From: Parietichytrium sp. I65-24A
Taxonomy: Eukaryota > Sar > Bigyra > Thraustochytrida > Thraustochytriidae
DNA length: 64,000 bases
Reading direction: 5' to 3'
Assembly (NCBI GenBank): GCA_012862575.1
Contig: BLSF01000004.1
Span: forward strand, 248,001 to 312,000
The translations under genes and the position numbers were made by a program. Numbering within the stretch: the stretch's first letter is position 1; the number at the start of each line of letters is the position of its first letter. This document shows positions 1 to 9,907 of the stretch, one piece after another. Under the pieces are notes generated by a model. It ran no database searches. It was not told where the DNA came from and was given only the letters and a program-made list of their open reading frames with translations.

Positions 1-2
1 CT

Positions 3-176
3 TCCTCACGAGCTCCAACTAGCTCACCTTCTGACGAAGTTTCAGCAGGGATCATCGTCGGCGCAGTGTTTGGTGGACTTGCAGTCGGAGTTCTTGCGGC
101 CTTTGCCGGCAAGAAATTCTTCAAGCTCGTACGTGATGACGAACAAACCAAGCTTGATCTCGCTCATCAGATATAA
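3..176 (+). CDS. C-terminal end of a type I membrane protein (partial)
   Basis: The window opens inside a coding frame that runs 57 codons to TAA at 174-176. It encodes a Ser/Thr/Pro-rich stretch, then a hydrophobic helix beginning AGIIVGAVFGGLAVG, then a basic stop-transfer (AGKKFFKL) and a short cytosolic tail ending LAHQI. A stalk, one membrane span and a short basic tail is the usual end of a type I plasma-membrane or secretory-pathway protein. The extracellular part lies before the window, so its function cannot be named. The layout resembles the tail of the GH114-type protein at 56160-57902, but that is only a similarity of architecture. The frame is too short to rule out chance completely; the clean helix plus basic flank is the main support. 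Confidence 0.6.
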   Translation, partial: SSRAPTSSPSDEVSAGIIVGAVFGGLAVGVLAAFAGKKFFKLVRDDEQTKLDLAHQI

Positions 177-1959
177 ATTCCAAGCTCGTTCAGCTTTTTC
201 GATCAATAGAGAACGCGAAGTCGATGATCCTGTGCTGGCTCGCGCTGGGCTGTTATAGATTATGTATCTATGCATCCCGTTATGGCAAAAGAACTAGGAA
301 AGTCCTTGTAATGATGACCTTGATCAAGACCAGTATAACAGAATAACAGAGTTTATAAGCCAATAGTTTGCTTTGATGTGTAAAGGAAAAAGAATTATCT
401 CTGTCTTTGCCATTCGCAACAACCGTCTTCACATGTCATGCGAGGTGGTGCATTGACATTAGCAAGCAAAGCAGGAAAAACCGTGCTATTGTGAGAGGGC
501 TTGCAAATATCACACAAGTTGCACTCCTCGATTTATCCCGGGCTGTGAAATGGAAAGGCCTATTATTTCAACGTAAGCACGACAAGAAACTGAGGGAGCA
601 AAGCTGAATTCGTATTTCTTCTGCACAGACGCACGGGTTGTTCTCGACAAGCCACTGTCCAGAAAGCAATTTATGGCATGGGGATACCGCAGTGGAGGGG
701 ATGGGTGGCTCAGATTACAATAATAAGGATTTTTAGGTTCAAATGTTCACCGCGCACGCAAAGAATGGAACTAGTACGCGCCCCTAACTTGAAAGACCGG
801 ATCCCCGGGATGTCTCCGGAATGTGCCGGGAGTCCGGGGAGAGAATGCAAAGCATGAGGAACAAAGAATGTTCGCCTCTAGCACAAGTTCTTCAAGTGCA
901 TCAGATTTCGGGTTCTTCAAGTTACCAGTGGTTTAGGCTAAGTGAGCCCGCCTTTTACAAGACTAGGGGCATTCAAATGTTCAAGTGGGGCAGAAATGAG
1001 ACAAAAACAAAAACCACTCAAAGACGCAAGAGGACAAAGAAGGTAAGCATGACGGGCGGAAAACTATCAGCGCTTTTCTGTGAGAGGGAAGCAGAGGAAA
1101 GAAGGAATGTTGACCTGGGAGTGCAGAGAAAGAGAAGAAGACTCGTTCTGGCGAGGAGACTGAGGAGCCCCCAAAAAAGAAGAAGAAAAAAAAAAAAAAG
1201 GAGAAAAAATCGAAACCCGAAAATAAATTCCACGAAAAAATAATTGAAACTGCAGGGGGAATTTATCATTGACATGTGAATGAGGATCTTTTGGTTCTGA
1301 TGCAACCTATAGTTCGTTTCTTGTCCTCGTTCGTGTCTTTGTTTCGCGTGTCCTGCTATGTCCTGCTGGCGTCTCCGGTGCATTCCTGTGCGATGAATGC
1401 ATTGCCAGTTCACAGCGAATGCAAATGCATCGACTGTGAATAATGCATGCATTGATAATGATGATGAGATTGATATTCCCACTTGCAGTTCAACATTTTT
1501 TTATTCTTTCTTGACAGTGAATTAATTATTTGCATCTTGGTCGATTGGGTCCTGCGACGATAAGAGGGAGCGAAAGAGGAGTGCGCGAGCGAGACGGTGA
1601 TGGTAATGGTGATGGTGGTTGATGGTTGATGGTCTCGCGGCGTCTTCTCAAGAGAGAGAGAGAGAGAAAATTGGAGAGGGGCGGAGGGCTATTCGCTTGA
1701 TCCGAGTGTTCTGTGCAAAAGTGGAGTGCGCATCGGCGGGTAGAGAATAGGGAGGAAGCAACGTCAATCGCAGCTTGTCCAAGAAGGATTGAAGGGCTCG
1801 AGAGGACTCCGTCCGGCAGGCGCAACAGGTTCAATAGGTGCAACAGGCTCAATAGGTTCAATAGGTCCAACGGGTCCGACGAAGTTGTTAACTGGGATTG
1901 ACAGGATTCAGAGTCGATTGGACGCGGGAAGAGAGAGTCTAACCGCAGCGCGCGAGCCG
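177..1959. other. Intergenic and leader region before the USP gene
   Basis: I see no supported gene. A purine-rich stretch near 1170-1240 ends in A-runs. A TGATGG-rich simple repeat lies at about 1596-1634 and a GA run at 1654-1668. One exact TTGACAGTGAA motif lies at 1511-1521. Open frames here have no recognisable protein features. From 1634 to 1959 there is no ATG on the plus strand, which supports 1960 as the start of the next gene. Confidence 0.5.
1819..1881 (+). repeat. Seven 9-bp units encoding Gly-X-Y triplets
   Basis: Seven tandem 9-bp units of the form GG(T/C)NCAA(T/C)(A/G) lie in the same frame as the downstream USP. They would read GAT-GSI-GAT-GSI-GSI-GPT-GPT, a perfect collagen-type Gly-X-Y series. 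No ATG precedes them in that frame: the frame opens after a TAG at 1741 and its first possible start is TTG. They are either leader DNA or part of an exon whose first exon was not found. Confidence 0.75.
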
Positions 1960-4902
1960 ATGGCGCACGGGCCGGTGCCTCCGCCGCTGACCCGCGTGCA
2001 CCTGCAGTTTACCAAGCGCAGTGGGAATGTTCCCAGTGGGGCGAACGCAGCGAGTGAAGCGAACGCAGTGACTCCGCGCACAGCCTGCGACGCGCGAGTG
2101 TGGGGCTCGAGAAGAGAGCAAGAAGGAGGACGGGAGCGAGGGCTCGTCGGTGGTAGAGATGGCGCGGACGATAGCGAGACAGGGGAAGATGGTGCGCTAG
2201 AAAAGAGGGAATTGGAGCGGGCGATGGTGGAGGAGTGCATGGCGCAGATGGACAAGGTGGGGCTGGAAACATACCCGCGGTACGTGGCTGTGAGCGCGCT
2301 GTGGTGGAGACAGTGGAAGCTGTGGGCTGCCGAGGGCGAGGGCAAGCGGCCAGGGAAGATTGTAAATGCGGCGCTCGTGGAGAAGGGGCCCAATATGAAC
2401 AACATGGTGCAGGGGATCGACTACGAGTGGATTCCTGTGGAGGCGTGGGACGTGCTCAAGGTGCGCTACGATTTCGACGTAGAGCCGGTCGCGAGAGCGC
2501 TCAATACGCGGGCGGCGAGGAGCGGCAAGAGGAAGGATAAGCGCCGGTCATCCAGCATCTTCGAAGATTACGACCTCCCGGATCCTCCTAGGCATTGGGA
2601 CCTCTCCTGGCCGCACATTGGTCCCCTCGAACTAAACGAACCCAAGCTCTGCTACGTGTGCCTCAAGCCAGGGGCCACCAAGGTTTGCGGGCAGTGTAGG
2701 ATAGCGTGCTATTGCTCAGTATCTTGCCAAGGGGCTCACTGGAAGTATCATCGACCAGAGTGCTCCGGTGGTCAAGTGGCCAGCGGGGCCAACCATCTAC
2801 AACGCAGCTTGACCGGGTTCTCCAACCTCGGCAACACTTGCTACATGAACGCCACTTTGCAGTGCTTAGCACACTGTTGGCCGTTAGTACGTTACTTTAT
2901 CTCTGGCTCGTTTAAGCAGGATCGTAATTTGGAGAGCAAACTCGGGACCGGCGCCAAATTTGCAATGGTCTGGGACGCTTTGTTGCGTGAGTACTGGCTG
3001 GGAAACGCGCGCCCAATTAGCCCCATGGACATGAAGCGAGCAGTGGGGTCCTTACCTGGGTCAGCGGGGCAATTTGCTGGGTTCTCGCAGCAGGATGCGC
3101 AGGAGCTCCTTGTTTTCGTGCTTGACACGCTCCACGAAGACCTCAATCTTGTGAAGATTAAAAAGTATTTCGCAGAGGGGGACGATCCTGTGGGCTCTCA
3201 GAAGCCAGTGGCAAATATGGCGGCCGAATCGTGGAGTAAGCACATGCAGCGTGAGCACTCGATGGTGGGGCACCTTTTCCAGGGCCAGCTTCATAACAGC
3301 GTGGTTTGTCCAAGCTGTAAATTCACGTCTCACACGTTTTCGCCCTTCGTCTCCATCCCGCTCTCACTGCCTACAGAAGTCAATCAGATTGTTGCCACAA
3401 ACTTGGTGCGTCTGTATCGACCTGCCCCAAATCAGCCGCTGGTCCTTTCGCGCACAAGGTATGCATTTTCCCTACACCCTCAAAGTCTTTGCAGTGCGTT
3501 CACGGGAAGGGTGCAAGAACTATCTGGTGTAAATCTGCGGGATCAGTGGGTAGTGGAGGTAGGAAAAGGTCACGTATTTACCGCAGAATTTCCCGAGGAC
3601 TTTCCCATTTCCAGACTGCCGAATACCGTTCAAGTCTACGAAAGGTACTCGCCAGACCTCCTGTTTAGCGGTAGCTGCATGGAAGAATTGATGTCAAATC
3701 CTGAGGTTGATTCTGATGGAGCGGATAATGCGATCGATATTGTTTTGTTGCACCGCCTCACCATCGCTTTAAGCGACGACCCGAGCCACAGAAGGTCAGG
3801 CCTTACTGGAACTCCTCTCGTTGTACGGGTTCGATCTTCGCATACTTTTTTGCAGGTGCGGATTGCAATATTGCGAGTTTTAAGGCTCATGGTGACGGGT
3901 GAGGATATCGGCGAAATGGATCTCTCTGTAGAGGTGCTGGAGGAAGAAGCTCGCAGACTGGAGCTCTTTTGCACGGACTTCAATGGCGTGGACCTGCCCG
4001 TTCGAACAGAGACTGATAGCAGCATTGAGCAAAAGGAGGAAGACAGGTGGGTCCTCCCGACGGACAAGAGCATGACCTTGCTCGATGGGCTTGAGTTTCT
4101 TGCATCTCGGAAGGAGTTTTGCGTAACTGTGGAGTGGAGCGCGTTTGGAAGTGTCGAACCTATAAACTTGAATTTTTCAGTTCCAGACAAGCCAAAACCT
4201 AAAGGCAAGCGTCGCAACAGGTCACGAAGCAGCTCTCAGCCGTCTTCTTTTAGCGCGGTGTCGGTTGCTCCGTCAAAATTTTGCGAAGCAAAGTCGTTTG
4301 TTTCGACAGACCACGCCTCAGTCCGAGAGATGATTTCCCGGCAAGGCAAGGACGGAGGTCGTGCCGGGAGCTGCTTTTCCCTTCACGAGTGCCTCAATTA
4401 CTTTTCCAATATGGAGCAGCTCAGTCTTGGCAATCTTTGGAAATGTCCAAAGTGTCTAGTGAATCAACAAGCCTTCAAAAAGCTGAGCATTGTCAGACTC
4501 CCGGACGTGCTCATCTTCTCAATCAAGAGATTTTCCGGGAACCGAAAGCTCACGGCGTTAGTAGATTTTCCTCTTGCGGGGTTGGACATGTCGCCGTACC
4601 TGGCAGAGTTCGGAGGTGAGCTTGAAAGGGAAGACACCTTGTTTGACTTATTTGCAGTCACGAATCATTATGGTTCGACGATGGGTTTTGGCCACTACAC
4701 CGCTTATGCGGCCGTACCTTGTGACAGAGCGGACTCTAAGCCAGCTTCCGCCGATGGGCCGAGCGTTGCTTGGTTTGAGTTTGACGATAGCAGGGTTTCC
4801 AGAGTCGATGAACAAACTGTACTTTCCGCGGCTGCGTACGTCTTGTACTACAAGCGGCGGAGACCACACTTGGAAGAAGCCGACGGAAGGGGCACTCATT
4901 AA
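1960..4902 (+). CDS. Ubiquitin-specific protease with DUSP and MYND domains
   Basis: A 980-residue cysteine protease of the USP (C19) family that removes ubiquitin from proteins. The N-terminal part carries a DUSP-like segment (about residues 95-170, YVAVSALWWRQW and YEWIPVEAWDVL). A MYND zinc finger follows (residues 231-268, CYVC, CGQC, CYCSVSC, then the His/Cys end). The USP core starts at GFSNLGNTCYMN with catalytic Cys294 and the QQDAQEL helix. A CPSC/CPKC zinc ribbon lies in the fingers, with a long insertion between. The His box is FGHYTAYA with His912, followed by FDDSRVS. All catalytic landmarks are present, so it looks active. The ATG at 1960 was chosen because the open frame upstream has no ATG. 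DUSP plus USP recalls USP4/15; MYND plus USP recalls plant UBP15-19 and USP19. The exact orthologue is not assigned. Convergent with the coiled-coil gene 353 bp away. Confidence 0.9.
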   Translation: MAHGPVPPPLTRVHLQFTKRSGNVPSGANAASEANAVTPRTACDARVWGSRREQEGGRERGLVGGRDGADDSETGEDGALEKRELERAMVEECMAQMDKVGLETYPRYVAVSALWWRQWKLWAAEGEGKRPGKIVNAALVEKGPNMNNMVQGIDYEWIPVEAWDVLKVRYDFDVEPVARALNTRAARSGKRKDKRRSSSIFEDYDLPDPPRHWDLSWPHIGPLELNEPKLCYVCLKPGATKVCGQCRIACYCSVSCQGAHWKYHRPECSGGQVASGANHLQRSLTGFSNLGNTCYMNATLQCLAHCWPLVRYFISGSFKQDRNLESKLGTGAKFAMVWDALLREYWLGNARPISPMDMKRAVGSLPGSAGQFAGFSQQDAQELLVFVLDTLHEDLNLVKIKKYFAEGDDPVGSQKPVANMAAESWSKHMQREHSMVGHLFQGQLHNSVVCPSCKFTSHTFSPFVSIPLSLPTEVNQIVATNLVRLYRPAPNQPLVLSRTRYAFSLHPQSLCSAFTGRVQELSGVNLRDQWVVEVGKGHVFTAEFPEDFPISRLPNTVQVYERYSPDLLFSGSCMEELMSNPEVDSDGADNAIDIVLLHRLTIALSDDPSHRRSGLTGTPLVVRVRSSHTFLQVRIAILRVLRLMVTGEDIGEMDLSVEVLEEEARRLELFCTDFNGVDLPVRTETDSSIEQKEEDRWVLPTDKSMTLLDGLEFLASRKEFCVTVEWSAFGSVEPINLNFSVPDKPKPKGKRRNRSRSSSQPSSFSAVSVAPSKFCEAKSFVSTDHASVREMISRQGKDGGRAGSCFSLHECLNYFSNMEQLSLGNLWKCPKCLVNQQAFKKLSIVRLPDVLIFSIKRFSGNRKLTALVDFPLAGLDMSPYLAEFGGELEREDTLFDLFAVTNHYGSTMGFGHYTAYAAVPCDRADSKPASADGPSVAWFEFDDSRVSRVDEQTVLSAAAYVLYYKRRRPHLEEADGRGTH

Positions 4903-5255
4903 GTTGATGTGCACCGTGCTACTTGATTACTCTGTTGTGTAGCCTTGTACCATGTGACTTTGCCGATCAATTTTTAATTTGCGAAGGAGTCCTGAAGGTG
5001 CCTCTCAAATTCTTCACCCTGAGAGAAGAGGGAAAGAAACTTTTCCGATCGGAAGAAAGGTGATTAAAAGGGTGCTATGCGTTGATATTCTTTTCATTAT
5101 TTGCACTTGATGAGAGGACAAAGGATTTCACGGTTTTATGCATGGAGCAGACTCCACGAACCGGATTCCAGTCACCAAAAAAAAAGAAAAACTTCCATTT
5201 CGGCTTTCTCCGTTTTCAAAGTATTGCGCATCACAGTGTAGCACTCTTTGATCAT
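4903..5255. other. Convergent 3' intergenic spacer
   Basis: A 353-bp spacer between the 3' ends of two converging genes. It is AT-rich with an A9 run near 5179, presumably 3' UTR and polyadenylation sequence. No gene seen. Confidence 0.5.
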
Positions 5256-8200
5256 TTACAATTTTTCTGACGCTACCTCAGTCACTGCAGTGCTGTTGGC
5301 GAGGGCTAGAACTCTCATGAATGCAGCAATCCACGCCAAGTGATCGTCGCCAAGGGAGAACCTGATTCGCAAAGGGAGCTTAAACATGTTCGGCCCAGAT
5401 CTCCGCAGACTAAGTAACTTTTTTCGTCGTGCCTGCCTCTTTAACACAAGGTCTTTTGGCCCAACCAGAGCTTCGTCAGCTGGCAGCGGAAGAACATCGT
5501 TTTGCAACACGGCCAAAATTGTCGCGTGACTAGGTTCCATGGCCGTGTTCAGCCCGTGTCTCATCGCAAAGTCGTCTGGCCATACAAAGGACTTGGAGTT
5601 CCCAATCGCGTCCGGCCTAAAGCTCGACGAACTCTGAAAGACACCAATTCCCCTGGAAACGCTCACAACAACGAAAAAACTGGACCACCTCGTGTCCTGA
5701 ATGATTTCGTGAATCCCATCGTCGAGAAGCAAATCGCCGGACATCAAAATGTCATCGCTCGACTCCATGATTCCAGACGCTACAGACCCACAGCGCGAAA
5801 CGGAGTCAAGCGCAGTAAAGTAAGAGCTCGCTGAAGATACGCTTGCCGAGCGAGAGGAGCTCAAAAAATTGGTGATTTCCTCAAGACTTCCAATACTTCC
5901 CGACTTGCGATGCTTTTTCCGTTTTCGGAGAGACAATTTAAGTCCAGATCCATTGCTTTTCGGGGAGTTTTGAGCTGCAAGTTGCGCAGCGTGAATTTGG
6001 AAAATTTCGCGACGGAGCCTCTCATTCGTGCTGCTGAGATCTTCCAAGACCTCCATGAAGTCCGACTTTTGTATCTGCAGGGCCAGGCAATCCTCTTCTA
6101 GCATACCCTGTCGCTCATTGGCCACAGTGACTCGGTCCTGAAAGTCCCTCATCGTTTGCATAAGCTCATGCCTAGCAAGTTCGGAGGAACTCGCGCTTTC
6201 TTGGAGATGCTCTACGCGCTCAGAAAGCACTCTGAAGTTTTCGTCATTTACGCCGTCTAGGAGAGTTTTGAGACGCATGATACTTTCGACAGCAACTTCA
6301 GCCTTAGTCAAAGTCTCTTCCATTGATCGAGTCCTCGTGCGGTTGCTAAACTGCGGCTTTTCAGGAGCCTCGAGAGTGTCCAAGCTTGCAGAACTAATCT
6401 GCAACAACTCGAGACGGCCCAAGACGTCGTCCTTGACTTGGCCAATTTCCTCGACAATCTCGCGAAGGACTTGGCGCTCGTCATCTAAAGCACTGGAGAG
6501 AACTTCGAGAGCGCTGCGCTCTTCCTCTAGAGCTTTCAGATCTGCCGGATCGACGCCCAATGAGTGGGTTGCCCTGGTGTTCTTGTGCGAAGATGGGCTC
6601 TTCACGAGTGCCTCGAGCTTGCTAATATTCTCTCGCAACGTGCTGAGCTCAGAGCGCGATTTGTCCAGCTCGGTCTCAAGCTGCTCCACAGTTTTAGCAC
6701 TTTCGGTGCGCTCGCGCTCACGCACATCATTCTCCGAAGCAGCGAGCTCCTGAATTCTGTTGAGCTCTTGGAGGAGAACTTCGTTTTGAACCTTGAGATC
6801 GGAGTCACTGGACTCCGAACCGATGCTCTCTGCGGCAACCCTGAGCCTAGCTAATTCTTTGTTGAGGTCTAAACGCTCGTCCTCTAGCTGGGAGCTTCGC
6901 CTGCGGAGCAGCAGTAGTTCCTCGGTCGCTTTAGTAAGCTCGTCCGTCGAGCTGGACTTCCCACGCGAAGCCGATTGCTTCAGTTGTCGGACTTCCCGGA
7001 TCAGATCTTCCTTTTCTTCTTCTTGTTCGATCTTTTCCAAGCACATTCGCTCAATACTGGACATGAGTTCTTCGCGCTCTTTCTTCGCTTCATCAAGCTC
7101 CTTCTCGTACTTGGCGAGAGATTCTTCCAGAGTTCTGCGTTCTGTGTTAGACATTACGAGCGATTCAGACAACTCTGAGACTTTACTCTCCAGATCCGTC
7201 AACTTTGCCTTTGCGTTTTCATCTCCGTTCGGGTTCTGGAAGCTGTTGCTTTTATCAGCCAGTTCGCGCTTTAGCTCTAAATTGTGACTATGGGCTTCTT
7301 GAAGAGACACCGAAAGGGCTTGCACCTTGTCGCGATTCGCTTGTGCCGCCGAGCTTTGTACGTCCACCTCTTTCTTAAGCTCCTCATTCAACTCTGAAAG
7401 TTTTGTTTTCATCTGGATGAGAGCCTCTCGCTCAAACCTAAATTTCTCTTGGGCTTCGGAAAGGGACTGCTCTAGCGCTTCGAGCTTGGAGAGTTGTTCT
7501 AAAGAGTACTTGAGCTCACAGTTTTCAGCTTGCATGCGCAAGAGCTCTTTCTCGAGGAAGAGTTGCCTGGCAGAGCGCTTGGAATCCTCGCGGTGGCTGC
7601 CGAGCAAGCTTGAGACCTCCTCTGCGTGATTGTCGTGATCCTCGTCATTTGGAGCTTGTCGAGTTTCATTTTGTTGAACCTCTGCCGAGCTTGCTGACTC
7701 GCCCTGCTCCTCACCGTTGAGCTGCTTCAAGAGCACTGCGTTAGTTTCTTTTACGAAAGAAAGCAATTCGAGAGCATCCGCCTTCTCTTCCTGCGCGGCG
7801 GCGAGGGATGCGAGTAGGTTGGCCTTCTCTTCCTGCGCGGTGGCGAGGGATTCGAGTAGGTTGGCCTTCTCTTCTTCGAGTAAGGCTTGCGCGTCAAGAG
7901 AATCAACTTTCTCCGTCTGAAGCACAGAAACCTGACCCGTGAGATTTTCAATCTCCGCTTGAAGTTGATATTCTACCTTGCTCTTTTCCGAGCCAAGTTG
8001 CGAAATTTCAAGTTGTAAGCTTTCACAAGCGCTTTTGTTTTCAGCGAGGAGATTTGCGACAGCCGTGTCTCGCTCCGCCTCCTTGGCACTCAGTGCCCGG
8101 GCGCTTTCCTCCTGAAGCTCACAGAGTCTCTTTTCAAGCCCCTCCTTGTCCGCTTGCAGTCTTTCCATGACAGAATCGCTCTCTGTGCGCATTTGAGCCA

Positions 8201-8651
8201 TCTCGTCTTCCAGTCGCCGCCTCTCAGCCGAGTTGCTCTCAGAGGCCATCTGGTTCTCGGCGCGGACATCTTCCAGGGCGCGTTTTACATCGGCGTTCTC
8301 CAGTCTCAGCTCGCCCACCTCCGCCTCTAGCGCCTTCTTGTCCTTCTCTGCCTGCAAGATGGCCTGCTTGGCCATCTCATTTTCGGATATCCGCACCTCC
8401 TCGGCCGATCTGGTCTCCGCCTCCTGAGCTTTGGCCAACGCCACCTTTTTGTGCAGGTCCTGCCTAACCTTGGCCAAGTGCGCTCTTCCCTCGCGCAGGC
8501 TTACGGCGGCCGCGGATACTTGCGCCACAAGCTCCGCCGCCTGCTGCTCGCGAATCGCCAATGCAGACTCTGCCGCTCGCTTCTGCTCAAGCCATTGACC
8601 TGTGCGCTCCTCCAGCTCACATGCCAGGCGTCGCAGATCTCTCGCGGCCAT
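5256..8651 (-). CDS. Long coiled-coil protein with C-terminal PH-like domain
   Basis: An intronless 1131-residue protein starting at ATG 8651 (MAARDLRRLACEL). Residues 1 to about 900 are almost unbroken heptad-rich coiled coil, dense in Glu, Leu, Lys, Ala and Ser. There is a basic, Ser-rich linker (LSLRKRKKHRKSGS) and a folded C-terminus at about 968-1117. In that region MSGDLLLDDG, a TRWSSFFVVVS strand, RIRFSLGDDH and a final amphipathic helix (HLAWIAAFMRVLAL) resemble a PH domain. The PH-like call is by pattern only. A run of 14-residue repeats (EEKANLLESLATAQ-type) lies near residues 255-295 and comes from a 42-bp DNA duplication. Long coiled coil plus a lipid- or protein-binding C-terminus would suit a golgin-like tether or cytoskeletal scaffold, but the specific role is unknown. 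Low-level similarity to myosin tails would be compositional. Confidence 0.8.
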   Translation of the reverse strand: MAARDLRRLACELEERTGQWLEQKRAAESALAIREQQAAELVAQVSAAAVSLREGRAHLAKVRQDLHKKVALAKAQEAETRSAEEVRISENEMAKQAILQAEKDKKALEAEVGELRLENADVKRALEDVRAENQMASESNSAERRRLEDEMAQMRTESDSVMERLQADKEGLEKRLCELQEESARALSAKEAERDTAVANLLAENKSACESLQLEISQLGSEKSKVEYQLQAEIENLTGQVSVLQTEKVDSLDAQALLEEEKANLLESLATAQEEKANLLASLAAAQEEKADALELLSFVKETNAVLLKQLNGEEQGESASSAEVQQNETRQAPNDEDHDNHAEEVSSLLGSHREDSKRSARQLFLEKELLRMQAENCELKYSLEQLSKLEALEQSLSEAQEKFRFEREALIQMKTKLSELNEELKKEVDVQSSAAQANRDKVQALSVSLQEAHSHNLELKRELADKSNSFQNPNGDENAKAKLTDLESKVSELSESLVMSNTERRTLEESLAKYEKELDEAKKEREELMSSIERMCLEKIEQEEEKEDLIREVRQLKQSASRGKSSSTDELTKATEELLLLRRRSSQLEDERLDLNKELARLRVAAESIGSESSDSDLKVQNEVLLQELNRIQELAASENDVRERERTESAKTVEQLETELDKSRSELSTLRENISKLEALVKSPSSHKNTRATHSLGVDPADLKALEEERSALEVLSSALDDERQVLREIVEEIGQVKDDVLGRLELLQISSASLDTLEAPEKPQFSNRTRTRSMEETLTKAEVAVESIMRLKTLLDGVNDENFRVLSERVEHLQESASSSELARHELMQTMRDFQDRVTVANERQGMLEEDCLALQIQKSDFMEVLEDLSSTNERLRREIFQIHAAQLAAQNSPKSNGSGLKLSLRKRKKHRKSGSIGSLEEITNFLSSSRSASVSSASSYFTALDSVSRCGSVASGIMESSDDILMSGDLLLDDGIHEIIQDTRWSSFFVVVSVSRGIGVFQSSSSFRPDAIGNSKSFVWPDDFAMRHGLNTAMEPSHATILAVLQNDVLPLPADEALVGPKDLVLKRQARRKKLLSLRRSGPNMFKLPLRIRFSLGDDHLAWIAAFMRVLALANSTAVTEVASEKL
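7780..7880. repeat. 42-bp tandem duplication inside the coiled-coil gene
   Basis: Units at 7780-7821 and 7822-7863 are nearly identical, followed by a partial third unit from 7864. Each encodes 14 residues, two heptads, so the duplication preserves coiled-coil register. Confidence 0.85.
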
Positions 8652-8657
8652 CGCTTA

Positions 8658-8668
8658 TTCACTGTCAG
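8658..8668. promoter_or_regulatory. TTSACWGTSAA-like motif at the coiled-coil gene start
   Basis: TTCACTGTCAG, one base off the consensus, 7 bp upstream of the ATG at 8651 on that gene's strand and touching the 8-bp tandem array. Confidence 0.35.
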
Positions 8669-8715
8669 TATCTGAGTATCTGAGTATCTGAGTATTTGAG
8701 TATCTGAGTATCTGA
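8668..8715. repeat. Six 8-bp tandem units, GTATCTGA
   Basis: Six consecutive copies of GTATCTGA (the fourth is GTATTTGA) begin only 16 bp upstream of the coiled-coil gene ATG, so they lie in its 5' UTR or core promoter. Confidence 0.9.
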
Positions 8716-9907
8716 GCGCGACGTTCTACCAAGTCTCGCGATTGGTCATGCGCCGAGAGGGAGATTTTTGTTTTCGCCCACTGTTTCTTGCTTCTTTCAC
8801 TGAACAGGTTGCGCGTATGATGAGTCTTTCACGAAGATCCGTTTCTCACAGAGTCAGCCTCAACCTCAACTGAACGTCTTCAGCTTTTGGCCTCTCTCTC
8901 TTTTTCCAGACGCGCTCAATACTCGTGTGTCTTGGTTGTCTTTGAGGAACCAGAATTCAGAACAGTGGTCGAAAATCCATATACGCGCCAAGACCTCCCG
9001 TCCTCTTTCGTCACCTTCAGGTAGTAGCTAGCTATCTAGTAGCTAGCGTTCTTGCTTCTCCCTCTTCTCTTCCCTTTGCACCTCTCCACCACAGCTGGCT
9101 CCGTATGCTCCGTATGCTCCAGGATGCTCCGAGTGCGTCCGGCGAAAATGTGTTCCGCAGTGCTTCGCAGTCGCTCGTCACTGCCGCGAATTGGCCCCCC
9201 TAGCTAGTAATCGATGCTAATACAAGCTAGCGGACGCCACCGCGATGGTCCGCGCACACTCCGGAACAGCTCCCGCGCACGTGCGCGTCACTCACTTGCT
9301 AGGGATAGTCTAGTCGTGAGCTACGTATTTTCCTCACGAGCCCGGGTCCGGTGTAAACACACGCCTTGGGGGGTCGGATCACACCGGACCTGGAACCTGT
9401 TTCTACCGCCGCGTATATTGGGTACGCTACCCGAGACGTGCCTGTAACGACGGGCGTAGATACCAGGTGTGTACTAGAGGTAGTTCATATCTGCTGGTTA
9501 GAGGGTCCGGAGTCTTAGTGTGTGGCGTGAAATTGAGCGTTACAAACTAATTATTGACAACTATAGTAATGGGGGAAATCGTGAGTCAATGACGGCCATT
9601 AAGCGATTCTATAGTCATGGTACGAACGACGTACAAGGGCTTACCTATGATAGCTGTCCTATAATAGTAGGTAGGAATGGGGAACCGAGGTTTGCTCAGC
9701 CGAGCCGACGGGGCGAACCAGGAGAAGAACCCAACCAACATTGATTGAAGTCCCTGTAGCAGAACCGCAGAATCACAGAACCACAGAACCACAGAACCGC
9801 ACTCGCAGCACACATCGCCAAACACCTGGATCCCACTTTCCCCCCCTTCCTCCCGCCGCGTACACCCTCGCGTACGCCCGCGCACCCATCAACCGCCCCC
9901 CAGTCCC

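Larger units (their letters stand above)
8652..9907. other. Divergent intergenic region between coiled-coil and Tex genes
   Basis: A 1.26 kb spacer that must hold both promoters. It contains an 8-bp tandem array at 8668-8715, a TTCACTGTCAG motif at 8658-8668, a short GCTCCGTAT repeat near 9099-9122, the self-complementary CTAGCTA cluster around 9027-9050, and a CACAGAAC repeat at about 9775-9800. No convincing coding frame was seen. Confidence 0.5.

Noticed and set aside
796-840. Hairpin-like CCGGATCCCCGGGATG region resembling a structured RNA
   Set aside because: Short inverted complementarity only; no tRNA arms, B-box or known RNA pattern.
821-1482. Lys/Arg-rich frame on plus (821-1243) and its Leu/Phe-rich mirror on minus (1018-1482)
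   Set aside because: Both come from purine-rich low-complexity DNA; no domain, and the frames mirror each other.
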